Assembly: GCA_910584165.1 (NCBI GenBank) | Contig: CAJTZU010000001.1 | Span: forward strand, 1 to 64,000 | DNA length: 64,000 nucleotides | Origin: an uncultured Bacilli bacterium | GTDB taxonomy: Bacteria > Bacillota_I > Bacilli_A > RF39 > UBA660 | Direction of reading: 5' to 3' | Part shown: positions 43,844-51,973 of the stretch, piece by piece | Layout of the letters: every line of letters starts with the position of its first letter | Position numbering within the stretch: the first letter of the stretch is position 1 | Position numbers and translations under genes: made by a program | Notes under the pieces: model-generated | Databases searched by the model: none | What the model was told of the DNA's origin: nothing | The model's input: only the letters and a program-made list of their open reading frames with translations

Positions 43844-43941
43844 AATAAAAAAGTCGCCTAAGCGACTGTTCTCAATAGATTGAGTATTTAGGGTAAAACC
43901 TTTATTTTAACTCTCTATGACATCTTGAATGGTATCAAGAC
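43844..43941 (-). ncRNA. tracrRNA of the type II-A system
   Basis: Read on the minus strand, bases 43941 to 43914 are complementary to repeat positions 9-36 at 25 of 28 sites; two of the changes leave G-U pairs. After the anti-repeat comes GAGU bulge plus UAAAAU, pairing with the repeat's GUUUUA, as in Streptococcus pyogenes. A nexus-like GGUUUUACC follows, then hairpin CTCAAT/ATTGAG (43871-43884) and terminal hairpin AGTCGC/GCGACT (43852-43867) with T6. Length is about 98 nt. Its promoter is at 43948-43976, inside the cas9 translation-start region. Confidence 0.9.
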
Positions 43942-43947
43942 AACTAA

Positions 43948-43976
43948 ATCATATCATAGTGAAGGAGGAAAGTCAA
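43948..43976 (-). promoter_or_regulatory. tracrRNA promoter
   Basis: On the minus strand: TTGACT (43976-43971), 17-bp spacer, TATGAT (43953-43948), predicted start near 43941. The -35 lies between the cas9 ribosome binding site (GGAGG, 43964-43968) and its ATG (43978). Confidence 0.75.
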
Positions 43977-43977
43977 T

Positions 43978-46900
43978 ATGAATAAAGTTTATAATATAGG
44001 ATTAGATATAGGAACTACTTCTGTAGGATGGGCTGTAGTCGATAAAGAAACAAGTAAAGTTATGAGAAAAGGGAAGAAAGCTTTGTGGGGAGTTCGTCTT
44101 TTTGATGAAGCTACTACAGCAAGTGGTAGACGTAGTTTTAGAAGCACTAGAAGAAGATACGATAGAAGAAGAGAAAGAATTTCTTTACTACAAAAACAAT
44201 TTCAATCAGAAATGGATAAAGTTGATAAGAATTTTTTCTTTAAATTAAAAGAAAGCTTTTATTTAGAAGAAGATGTTGACTTAAAACAACATCCATTAAC
44301 CCAAGAAGAAAAAGAAGTAATTAAAAAGTATCATGAAAAGTATCCAACAATTTATCATTTGAGGAAAGCTTTATTAGAGAATGAAGAACAATTAGATATT
44401 CGTTTAGTTTATATAGCTCTTCATCATATTATAAAGTATAGAGGTAATTTCTTATATGAAGGAAATGATTTTAATGTAAAAGATTTAGATATTTCGGCAA
44501 GATTAAAAGAAGCATTAGAAAGTATGGCTAACTGTGAGGAAATAGGATTAGAGAATTATGTAGTAGAAAATATTGATTGTAAAGTATTAGAAACTATTCT
44601 TTTAAATCCTTCTAAAAATGATAGAAAGTTAGAATTGGAAAAATATCTTGCTCCTTTCTTTAATTCTAGTAAAGAGTTAAAAACATCATTAAAAGAATTT
44701 ATAAAGTTAGTAATTGGTTATAAATTTTCAATTAGTAAATTGTTTAATATAGAATTAGAAAAAGATATTTCTATCAGTTTAGATGGTAGTGATTTTGATG
44801 ATAAATATGACGAGCTAGAAAAAGAACTCTCTACTAAAATTGAAACTTTATCTTCTATGAAAAATCTATACGATGCACTTTTTTTAAAAACACTTTTTGG
44901 TAATAGCAAACATACCTCTATTTCTTCTAAAATGGTAGAATATTATGAAAATCATAAAGAAGACTTAGCTTATTTAAAGAAAATTTTGAAGTATGATAGA
45001 AAAGAGTATCGTAAAGTATTTAAAACAACAGAAAAAAATGTTTGTTTATATGATAAATATATTCATAACGCTATTACTTATGAGGAATTTAAGAAGGAAC
45101 TCTTAAAATCTTTAGAGAAAGTAATAGATGTATTGGATACTGATTTATCTAATCAATATGTCTCTATTTATCGTGATAAAATAGAACAAGGAAATTTTCT
45201 TCCAAGAATTACTAGTACTTCTAATGGAAAATATCCTTATCAGTTAAATAAAAGTGAACTAAAAACAATTATAGAAAATCAAGAAAAATATTATCCGTTT
45301 TTAAAAGAAAAAGTAAAAGATGATTATAAGTTAATAAAATTATTATCTTTTAAAATTCCTTATTATGTTGGACCATTAGTCAATGAAAATAAAAGTGAAT
45401 TTGCTTGGATGAAGAGAAATCAAGGATATGAGAACATTAAAATAACTCCTTATAATTTTGATGAAGTAATTGATAAAGAATCTTCTGCCGAGAATTTCAT
45501 TACTAGAATGCTAGGTCACTGTAGTTATCTTTTGAAAGAACCTGCTATGCCAAATAACTCTATTCTTTATTCTGAATATAAAGTTTTAAACGAATTAAAA
45601 CAGATTAGAGTAAATAATGAACGTTTATCTAAAGAATTTCAGCACAGAATAATGGAAGAATTTTTTAGAAAAGAAATTGGAACGTTAACTGATAAAAAAT
45701 TTAAAAATTATCTTATTCATTCAAGAGAATTTGATATGTATTCTGGAGATTTAACTGTAACTGGATATTCTGCTGATGGAAAGTTTGCCAATACGATGAG
45801 TTCTTATATTGATTTTTATGGTGATGAAGGATTCTTTAAAGGTACAAACTTAAAAATTGAAGATGCAGAAAATATTATTAAATGGATTACGATTTTTGAA
45901 GATAAAGATATTTTAGCAACTAAAATAGAAAAAGAATATCCAATTTTAAAATCTATCATGCCAAAAATTATAAAGAAGAAATATACTGGTTGGAGTAGTT
46001 TGTCTCAAAAACTTCTTACAACACCATATTATTATGATGAAGAAACTTCTACTAAAAAGTCTATTATGGATTTAATGTGGGAAACCGATAAGAACTTTAT
46101 GCAGATTATTACCGATGAAAAGTATAAATTTCAAGACATGATAGCAGAAGAAAATACAGAAAAAGTATCATCTAAATTAAATTATTCATTAGTAGATAAT
46201 TTAAGTACTTCTCCAGCTACTAAAAGAGGAATATGGCAAGCTTTAAAAGTAGTAGAAGAGATTGTTGATTATATGGGATATGAACCGAATGCTATTAGTA
46301 TTGAGATGGCAAGAGGCGATGAGAAAAAGGTTAGAAAAGATGATAAGAAAAAGTACTTATCTAATCTATATGAAAAAGCAAAAGAAACTACAGATGATTA
46401 TAATCGATTGAAAAAAGAACTAAACAGTCAAGAAAAAATTGATAGTGAAAAACTATTTTTATACTTTATTCAAGAAGGGAAGAGTTTATACTCTGCTACA
46501 CCATTAGATATTAATAGATTGAGTGAATATGAAGTAGATCATATTCTTCCAAGAACCCTTATAAAAAATGATTCTATTGATAATAAAGCATTAGTATTGA
46601 AAGAAGAGAATCAAAATAAAGCAGCTAGTTTAACTTTACCAGAAGAATTTCAAAAAAATAAAACTTGGTGGGAACATTTAAAGAAAAATGGATTAATCTC
46701 TGCCTACAAATTTCATAATTTAATAAGAAAAAAATACACCGAAGAAGATATTCAAGGATTTATTAATAGACAATTAGTAGAAACTAGACAAATTACTAAA
46801 CATGTTGCTAATATTCTTCAACAACTTCATAAAGATTCTAAAGTTGTTTATTTGCCTGCTAACTTATCTCATAATTATAGAGAAAAATTTGAGCTTTATA

Positions 46901-47973
46901 AATTTAGGGATTTAAATGATTATCATCATGCCCATGATGCCTATTTAGCAGCAGTTCTTGGAGAATATAAGAATCATTGCAATTTAAAGTTTAATTATGA
47001 AGATTTAAAAGAGTTAAATAAAGAATTATATAATAGTGGAAGATATAAAGAATTAAAGTATGGATTTATTATTAATAGTATTGATTCTGCTTTCACTCAT
47101 TTTAATGCTAAAACAGGTGAAGTATTTGATATTGAAAAATTTAAAGAGACGGTTGAGAATACTTTATATCGAAATGATATATTGATTAGTAGAAAAACGG
47201 AGATTCGAACTGGACAATATTTTAAAGAAAAAATATTGCCAAAAGGAAAAGGAAATGTAAGTATTAAGGAAGGATTATCTCCTGAAAAATATGGAGGATA
47301 TACTAGTATTTTCCCATCCTATTTATCTTTAATACATTATAAGAAAAAAGATAAGCTAATTGGAATTCCGATTGTAGTCGATGAAAAAGCAAAGAAAAAT
47401 AGTCAATTGAAAAGCGATTTTATCGGTTCTCATTTAAATATAAAAGAATATAGTGAAGAAAAAAGTCAAATTCCATTTGAAGTATTAATTATACATAAGA
47501 ATCATCCAGTATATATAAAGGGATATAGTACAAGTCATAAAAATTGTGAATTATCAAATGCAAATGAACTAAAAATTCCAAGGAATAAGATGTTAAAATG
47601 GAAATATGTACTGAATAAAATTTTGAATAATAAAGCAATTCCTAAAGATAAATCGGTAGATGAAGATAATCTTTTGAATATATCTAATGAAATTTTGACA
47701 TTTTTATTAGATGAAAAAAAGAATTATCCATTATTTCAAAATGAAATAGAAAAAATACAAAATAAAATATGTTACCCAAAATTAAGTCAGGAACAAATTG
47801 AAAAAATAATAATTGAAATATTAAAAATTTATTCTTGCAGTAGTACTAATGCAAATTTAAGTGATTTTGGGCTAGGAGATAGAATGGGAAGATTATCAGG
47901 ATTTAATATAGATAGTGGGACTATCATTAATAAATCTGTAACAGGATTGAGGACAAGAAAATATGAGTTTTAG
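43978..47973 (+). CDS. cas9: Cas9 endonuclease, type II-A
   Basis: A 1331-aa Cas9 that uses crRNA:tracrRNA to cut double-stranded DNA. RuvC residues: Asp10 (NIGLDIGTTSVGWAV), Glu776 (ISIEMARG), His984 and Asp987 (DYHHAHDAYLA). The HNH His is His855 in YEVDHILPRTL. The Arg-rich bridge helix is SGRRSFRSTRRRYDRRRERI (about 56-75). All catalytic residues are intact. At the C-terminus, an ungapped match to S. pyogenes anchored on TGL keeps the first PAM Arg (Arg1302) but puts Gly1304 at the second, with Arg1305 next, so the PAM is probably not NGG. GAAGGAGG precedes the ATG. It overlaps cas1 by 11 bp. Confidence 0.97.
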   Translation: MNKVYNIGLDIGTTSVGWAVVDKETSKVMRKGKKALWGVRLFDEATTASGRRSFRSTRRRYDRRRERISLLQKQFQSEMDKVDKNFFFKLKESFYLEEDVDLKQHPLTQEEKEVIKKYHEKYPTIYHLRKALLENEEQLDIRLVYIALHHIIKYRGNFLYEGNDFNVKDLDISARLKEALESMANCEEIGLENYVVENIDCKVLETILLNPSKNDRKLELEKYLAPFFNSSKELKTSLKEFIKLVIGYKFSISKLFNIELEKDISISLDGSDFDDKYDELEKELSTKIETLSSMKNLYDALFLKTLFGNSKHTSISSKMVEYYENHKEDLAYLKKILKYDRKEYRKVFKTTEKNVCLYDKYIHNAITYEEFKKELLKSLEKVIDVLDTDLSNQYVSIYRDKIEQGNFLPRITSTSNGKYPYQLNKSELKTIIENQEKYYPFLKEKVKDDYKLIKLLSFKIPYYVGPLVNENKSEFAWMKRNQGYENIKITPYNFDEVIDKESSAENFITRMLGHCSYLLKEPAMPNNSILYSEYKVLNELKQIRVNNERLSKEFQHRIMEEFFRKEIGTLTDKKFKNYLIHSREFDMYSGDLTVTGYSADGKFANTMSSYIDFYGDEGFFKGTNLKIEDAENIIKWITIFEDKDILATKIEKEYPILKSIMPKIIKKKYTGWSSLSQKLLTTPYYYDEETSTKKSIMDLMWETDKNFMQIITDEKYKFQDMIAEENTEKVSSKLNYSLVDNLSTSPATKRGIWQALKVVEEIVDYMGYEPNAISIEMARGDEKKVRKDDKKKYLSNLYEKAKETTDDYNRLKKELNSQEKIDSEKLFLYFIQEGKSLYSATPLDINRLSEYEVDHILPRTLIKNDSIDNKALVLKEENQNKAASLTLPEEFQKNKTWWEHLKKNGLISAYKFHNLIRKKYTEEDIQGFINRQLVETRQITKHVANILQQLHKDSKVVYLPANLSHNYREKFELYKFRDLNDYHHAHDAYLAAVLGEYKNHCNLKFNYEDLKELNKELYNSGRYKELKYGFIINSIDSAFTHFNAKTGEVFDIEKFKETVENTLYRNDILISRKTEIRTGQYFKEKILPKGKGNVSIKEGLSPEKYGGYTSIFPSYLSLIHYKKKDKLIGIPIVVDEKAKKNSQLKSDFIGSHLNIKEYSEEKSQIPFEVLIIHKNHPVYIKGYSTSHKNCELSNANELKIPRNKMLKWKYVLNKILNNKAIPKDKSVDEDNLLNISNEILTFLLDEKKNYPLFQNEIEKIQNKICYPKLSQEQIEKIIIEILKIYSCSSTNANLSDFGLGDRMGRLSGFNIDSGTIINKSVTGLRTRKYEF

Positions 47974-48835
47974 AACAGTAGTAATTACGAAACAATCAAA
48001 AATAAGTTATAAAAACAGATTTTTAGTAGTAAAGCAAGGAATGGATGAAAAATACATCCATCTATCTGAAATAGATACTGTTATAGTGGATTCTATATCA
48101 GTATCTATTACCTCATATCTTTTAAAAGAACTTTCAGAAAATAAAATTAATATTATATTTTGTGATGACAAGCATAATCCTTTTGGTGAATTAAAAAGTT
48201 TTTATTCCAGGCATAATTCTAGTAAAAAGATAATTGCCCAATCTTCTTGGACTAATAAAAAGAAAGATGCTTTATGGTCTAAAATTGTAAAAAATAAAAT
48301 AACAAATCAAGCTTTACTGTTAAATAAATTAAAATCTAAAAACTATAATTTAGTATTGAGCTATGTAGATGAAGTAAAAGTAGGGGATAAAACTAATAGA
48401 GAAGGACATGCTGCGAAAGTTTACTTTAATTCTTTGTTTGGAAAAAAGTTCGTTAGAAATGATTCAGATAGTATTAATTCAGCTCTTAACTACGGCTATG
48501 CAGTTTTACTTTCTACAATTAACAAGGAAATTGTAAATAATGGATACTTAACGCAACTTGGAATTCATCATAAAAATGAATTTAATGAGTTTAATTTATC
48601 TTGTGATTTAATGGAACCATTTAGAGTTATTATTGATAATTTTGTTTATTTTAATCAAGCTAGAGAATTTGATTCTTCCTATAAGTTAGATATTGTAAAT
48701 ATCTTTAATGGAAAATTTAAATATAATTCTAAGAATTACACTTTAAAAGATGTTATAAAATTATATGTAAAGGATACATTAGATTGTTTAGAGAAAAATA
48801 TAGAATATAAAGGATTTATGTATTATGAGGGATAG
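47963..48835 (+). CDS. cas1: Cas1 integrase
   Basis: A 290-aa type II Cas1, the metal-dependent integrase that inserts new spacers with Cas2. The N-terminal beta domain (1-75) opens SFRTVVITKQSKISYKNRFL. The helical catalytic domain carries Glu in GDKTNREGHAAKVYFNSLFG (about 144-163), His in LGIHHKNEFNEFN and Asp in DLMEPFR. Length is normal for the subtype. It starts inside the end of cas9 and ends within the start region of cas2. Confidence 0.96.
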   Translation: MSFRTVVITKQSKISYKNRFLVVKQGMDEKYIHLSEIDTVIVDSISVSITSYLLKELSENKINIIFCDDKHNPFGELKSFYSRHNSSKKIIAQSSWTNKKKDALWSKIVKNKITNQALLLNKLKSKNYNLVLSYVDEVKVGDKTNREGHAAKVYFNSLFGKKFVRNDSDSINSALNYGYAVLLSTINKEIVNNGYLTQLGIHHKNEFNEFNLSCDLMEPFRVIIDNFVYFNQAREFDSSYKLDIVNIFNGKFKYNSKNYTLKDVIKLYVKDTLDCLEKNIEYKGFMYYEG

Positions 48836-48839
48836 AGCG

Positions 48840-49145
48840 ATGAGAACAATTGTATTTTTTGATCTTCCAAATATTTATGCGAAAGATAAAAGAAACTATT
48901 TACAATTTAGAAAATATTTATTAAATGAAGGTTTTATAATGCTTCAAGAATCAGTGTATTCGAAAATAACTTTAAACTCGCAACAATGCCAATTATTAAT
49001 TGAAAGACTTAGAAAAAATGCGCCTAAAAAAGGATTAATTCAAGTATTAACAATTACAGAAAAGCAATATGCACAAATAGAATATGTTATTGGAGAGCCA
49101 AATACGAAAATTATTAATAGTGAAGATAGGTTGGTTGTTTTATGA
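48840..49145 (+). CDS. cas2: Cas2
   Basis: A 101-aa Cas2 with the ferredoxin-like start MRTIVFFDLPNIYAKDKRN, including the conserved Asp8 of the first strand. It bridges two Cas1 dimers in the spacer-integration complex. I chose ATG 48840, which gives the standard Cas2 N-terminus and has GAGGGA upstream; an in-frame ATG at 48825 would add MRDRA and lies in the cas1 end. Its TGA overlaps the csn2 ATG (ATGA at 49142-49145). Confidence 0.94.
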   Translation: MRTIVFFDLPNIYAKDKRNYLQFRKYLLNEGFIMLQESVYSKITLNSQQCQLLIERLRKNAPKKGLIQVLTITEKQYAQIEYVIGEPNTKIINSEDRLVVL

Positions 49146-49816
49146 TTTTAAGAACTGATTATATAGAAAATGAAATAAAGATAGGTACCGAAGATATTGC
49201 TGTAATAGAAATAGAAAATAAAAAATATTTTTATAGATTAGTTTCTGATTTATATAGTATAAGTAGGGGAGAAAAAATAGATAGCATAAAGTTTTATGAT
49301 GATTCAATCAATGAAATATCAAATCAAAGTATTCAAATTATCAATGATTATTTTAATTTAGATTTAGAAGGTAAAAAAGTTTCATCAGAATTGCAAAAAA
49401 ATATCATTTCTTCTATTGATGAAAAAGCAATGCAAGATTTAGTAAGCAGTTATAAGAAGATTTATAATTCTTTTAATAAAGTATTACATAATATTGATTT
49501 GCCATTAGTTATGCTTCAAGACTTTAGTCCAGAAGTCTTTATAAAGGCATTAAAGGTATCTATAGAAAAAAGGGATGAATTGTTAGAAAACTTGTTATTA
49601 CTGATAGATATAAATAAAATTTTGAATTTACAGCAAATTATTTTCTTTATAAATTTAAAGCAATATTTAAGTTTAGAAGAATTAAAAGAATTATATAAAT
49701 ATGCAATCTATAATTGTGTTCCAATTGTATTAATTGATAGTCAAACATATGGTACTACAGCAGATTACGAAAAAAAGTTAATAATTGATGAAAATTTAGA
49801 TGAATTTGTGTTATAA
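49142..49816 (+). CDS. csn2: Csn2 spacer-acquisition protein
   Basis: A 224-aa Csn2, the DNA-end-binding ring protein that marks type II-A systems and takes part in spacer acquisition with Cas1, Cas2 and Cas9. Its position after cas2, its length and segments such as FYDDSINEISNQSIQIIND, and the late HNIDLPLVMLQDFSPEVFIK fit the canonical family. It overlaps cas2 by 4 bp. The array's extended -10 promoter is embedded in its last codons. Confidence 0.88.
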   Translation: MILRTDYIENEIKIGTEDIAVIEIENKKYFYRLVSDLYSISRGEKIDSIKFYDDSINEISNQSIQIINDYFNLDLEGKKVSSELQKNIISSIDEKAMQDLVSSYKKIYNSFNKVLHNIDLPLVMLQDFSPEVFIKALKVSIEKRDELLENLLLLIDINKILNLQQIIFFINLKQYLSLEELKELYKYAIYNCVPIVLIDSQTYGTTADYEKKLIIDENLDEFVL

Positions 49817-49817
49817 T
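49809..49817 (+). promoter_or_regulatory. CRISPR array promoter
   Basis: TG-T-TATAAT at 49809-49817 spans the csn2 stop codon. Start near 49824 gives about 75 nt of leader RNA before repeat 1. No good -35 is seen at the correct spacing. Confidence 0.6.
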
Positions 49818-49898
49818 CTATGTAATGTCATATATTAATCATTCAAAATAATTAGTAAATCTATGACGCTAATAATAGTCTAAAATCTTTTATTTGAG
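49817..49898 (+). promoter_or_regulatory. CRISPR leader with ATTTGAG anchor
   Basis: The 82-bp AT-rich leader runs from csn2 to repeat 1 and ends in ATTTGAG (49892-49898), a leader-end motif described for one group of type II-A arrays where Cas1-Cas2 integrates. It also contains CATTCAAAAT (49840-49849), the exact complement of repeat bases 17-26, and ATCTATGAC (49859-49867), a copy of repeat bases 8-16. Confidence 0.75.
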
Positions 49899-50397
49899 GT
49901 TTTAGATCTATGACATTTTGAATGGTATTAAAACATTTATTGGTTATACTGATAATCATATTTAGTTTTAGATCTATGACATTTTGAATGGTATTAAAAC
50001 TCTGAAGAATAAGTGTTCTATTTGTGGGAAGTTTTAGATCTATGACATTTTGAATGGTATTAAAACTCGAATTATTCTAAACATCATAATTTCAAAGTTT
50101 TAGATCTATGACATTTTGAATGGTATTAAAACCTCATTACTTGGAGCTGGAGCTGCTGGTTGGTTTTAGATCTATGACATTTTGAATGGTATTAAAACAC
50201 AAGGTATGACAACAGCTAAATATTATGCGTTTTAGATCTATGACATTTTGAATGGTATTAAAACTAAATTACCTTTTAGGTAAGTATGTAGCTTAGTTTT
50301 AGATCTATGACATTTTGAATGGTATTAAAACTTAAAGAAATGACTATAGAGGAAATAGCTGGTTTTAGATCTATGACATTTTGAATGGTATTAAAAC
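49899..50397 (+). CRISPR. Type II-A CRISPR array, 8 repeats / 7 spacers
   Basis: Eight identical 36-bp repeats that begin GTTTTAGATCTATGACATTT and end TGAATGGTATTAAAAC. They start at 49899, 49965, 50031, 50097, 50163, 50229, 50296 and 50362. Spacers are 30 bp except spacer 6 (31 bp, 50265-50295). The leader is on the left, so the newest spacer is 49935-49964. The distal repeat is perfect, whereas in many type II-A arrays it is degenerate. The repeat start GTTTTAGA and the tracrRNA complementarity fix the orientation. Confidence 0.98.
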
Positions 50398-50400
50398 AAT

Positions 50401-50521
50401 AAAAAAAGCCTATATCTCAACTCACACTTGAGGATATAGAGCTTCTCAAAAACGAAGATTACTTTATTATCATAAAAGATAATAAAGTAATCGCTATAGT
50501 CAGAGGCATTTAAAACCTCTA
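50401..50521 (-). ncRNA. Candidate small RNA next to the CRISPR array
   Basis: On the minus strand a promoter (50528-50556) is followed by three hairpins. The 5' stem TTAGAGG/CCTCTGA is at about 50500-50522, a perfect 15-bp stem (50457-50471 with 50478-50492, loop of 6) follows, and last is a terminator hairpin (about 50406-50444) with seven U from 50407-50401. The unit is about 120 nt and converges on the end of the array, ending 4 bp from repeat 8. I do not recognise it as a known RNA family. A competing reading is a remnant plus-strand coding sequence (50403-50513). Confidence 0.55.
50403..50513 (+). pseudogene. Possible C-terminal gene remnant
   Basis: Between an in-frame TAA (50400-50402) and TAA (50511-50513) is an open frame of 36 codons with no ATG, GTG or TTG start. 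It would encode KKPISQLTLEDIELL then KNEDYFIIIKDNKVIAIVRG, a protein-like helix plus beta-hairpin pattern. It begins 6 bp after the last repeat, so array growth or deletion may have cut off its front. The same bases form strong hairpins, so the reading frame may be accidental. Confidence 0.25.
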
Positions 50522-50527
50522 ACTATG

Positions 50528-50556
50528 ATTATATTATAAAAGTAAAAATAAGTAAA
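50528..50556 (-). promoter_or_regulatory. Promoter of the array-proximal small RNA
   Basis: Minus strand: TTTACT (50556-50551), 17-bp spacer, TATAAT (50533-50528), start near 50521. A second overlapping TATAAT lies at 50538-50533. From here to 50683 I see nothing else. Confidence 0.6.
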
Positions 50557-50683
50557 TAATAAAAGAAATTTATTAAGGAATTTTTAGTAGGCATTAATTA
50601 GATTTTAATTAACCTATTAGTATTGGAAAAACCAGTAAAAAGTTAGATTTAGATAGCGAAGTAGTAAATGTTAATTTAAATTT

Positions 50684-51754
50684 TTATGATTGTACATAAG
50701 TATAAATAATGTTATCAAAATTTTTCTTTTTTAAATCTTCTTCTGTTATAAGATAAGATGTAACTCCTTCACCATAAACATCAGATCCTAGTTGAAGTAA
50801 AACAATATATTTTTGAGATACTTTGCGGATATCTTCTTCATCCATTTGACAATCTGTATAAAATCCAAAAATCTTATTTAATTCTTCACCTTTAAAAGAA
50901 TTATATTCCATATTGCCGTTATATCTATTATCAAATTTCTCTATATCACTTTTTATATGATTGAGTGAAAAATTTACATATACCTCTTGGTTATCTTTGG
51001 GTACTTCAATTGGTTTTCTTTTTAAATTGGAATTATTAGAATAAATTACCTTTCCGTGTTTATAGTAGTGGTCTTCTACAAAAATAGGACTTTGAAAGAA
51101 GTATAATATACCACTTTTAGGTAATAAGTTGTTAGAATGGTATGGAGCTAGTTCTTCTAAGTTTAATTGACCAACGAACTCTAATGCTTTAGGAATCTCA
51201 ATATCATCTGCAATATCAATTGTGTCTGAAAAAAAGCGACTTGCACCTAATTCGAAAGAACTATTTTCTTCTAATTCAAATTGAATAATTGCTCTTTCGT
51301 TATTAAAAGAGTTAGTTTCAGCGATATCAGAAATATCAATTTTCTTTTTATTTCGTTCATAATTATCTAATATTTGTATTTGTTCTTCTAATTTACTTAA
51401 AGCATTGATATTAGCTTTTTCTTTTTCATATTTTTGATGGACAGATAATTTTCTAAACTGATTTATTTTAATCATCAGTTGAATATCTAAATAAAGATCA
51501 AAATTATGAAATTCATGATTATTAAAAGATACTTTAAAATTTTCATTTGTATCATTACTATACATTGCTAATAAAATATCAAAAGTGCTATTTAATTCTT
51601 CTGTTAATTCTTTTATAATAGTGATAGTCTTTGTCTCTTTCGTTATGTCTCCATTTTTTGCTACTTCAAATTCTACATTTCCATCTGTGTAAACAATTGT
51701 TTTTTCATAATTTTCTCCAAATTGTTTTATCAATACTAATAGGATATCCTTCAT
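50684..51754 (-). CDS. DUF1963 (YwqG-like) family protein
   Basis: A 356-aa protein whose C-terminal 200 residues match DUF1963: LEFVGQLNLEELAPYHSNNL, LPKSGILYFFQSP, KVIYSNNSNLKRKPIEVP, FGFYTDCQ and KYIVLLQLGSD, with a final LITEEDLKKKNFDN. The family is common, cytoplasmic and of unknown function. The first 150 residues are charged and helical and not part of the domain. GGTGATAA precedes the ATG, and TATAAT on the minus strand lies at 51772-51777. It is the nearest gene upstream of the small RNA on that strand. Confidence 0.75.
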   Translation of the reverse strand: MKDILLVLIKQFGENYEKTIVYTDGNVEFEVAKNGDITKETKTITIIKELTEELNSTFDILLAMYSNDTNENFKVSFNNHEFHNFDLYLDIQLMIKINQFRKLSVHQKYEKEKANINALSKLEEQIQILDNYERNKKKIDISDIAETNSFNNERAIIQFELEENSSFELGASRFFSDTIDIADDIEIPKALEFVGQLNLEELAPYHSNNLLPKSGILYFFQSPIFVEDHYYKHGKVIYSNNSNLKRKPIEVPKDNQEVYVNFSLNHIKSDIEKFDNRYNGNMEYNSFKGEELNKIFGFYTDCQMDEEDIRKVSQKYIVLLQLGSDVYGEGVTSYLITEEDLKKKNFDNIIYTYVQS

Positions 51755-51924
51755 ATTTTATCACCAAATTTATTATATCATTATTCATTTGATAGAGGAA
51801 GATATATTTAAAAATATTCTATATGAGAAAGAAGGATTATTTTAATAGCATAGGTAAAATAATTGAAAGATAATTTCTTTTTTAGCCTGTAAATGTAATT
51901 TTATAATTAACTATTCCTTTACAC

Positions 51925-51952
51925 TTGACATTTGACATAAGCATGCTATAAT
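51925..51952 (+). promoter_or_regulatory. Near-consensus SigA promoter
   Basis: TTGACA (51925-51930), 16-bp spacer, TATAAT (51947-51952). A second TTGACA-like box (TTTGACATA) follows 7 bp later. Confidence 0.8.
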
Positions 51953-51973
51953 GATAGTAGGAGGGTATGAGAT

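Noticed and set aside
43978..50397. CRISPR-Cas locus as a new subtype.
   Set aside because: Gene order cas9-cas1-cas2-csn2, tracrRNA shape and repeat start are standard type II-A.
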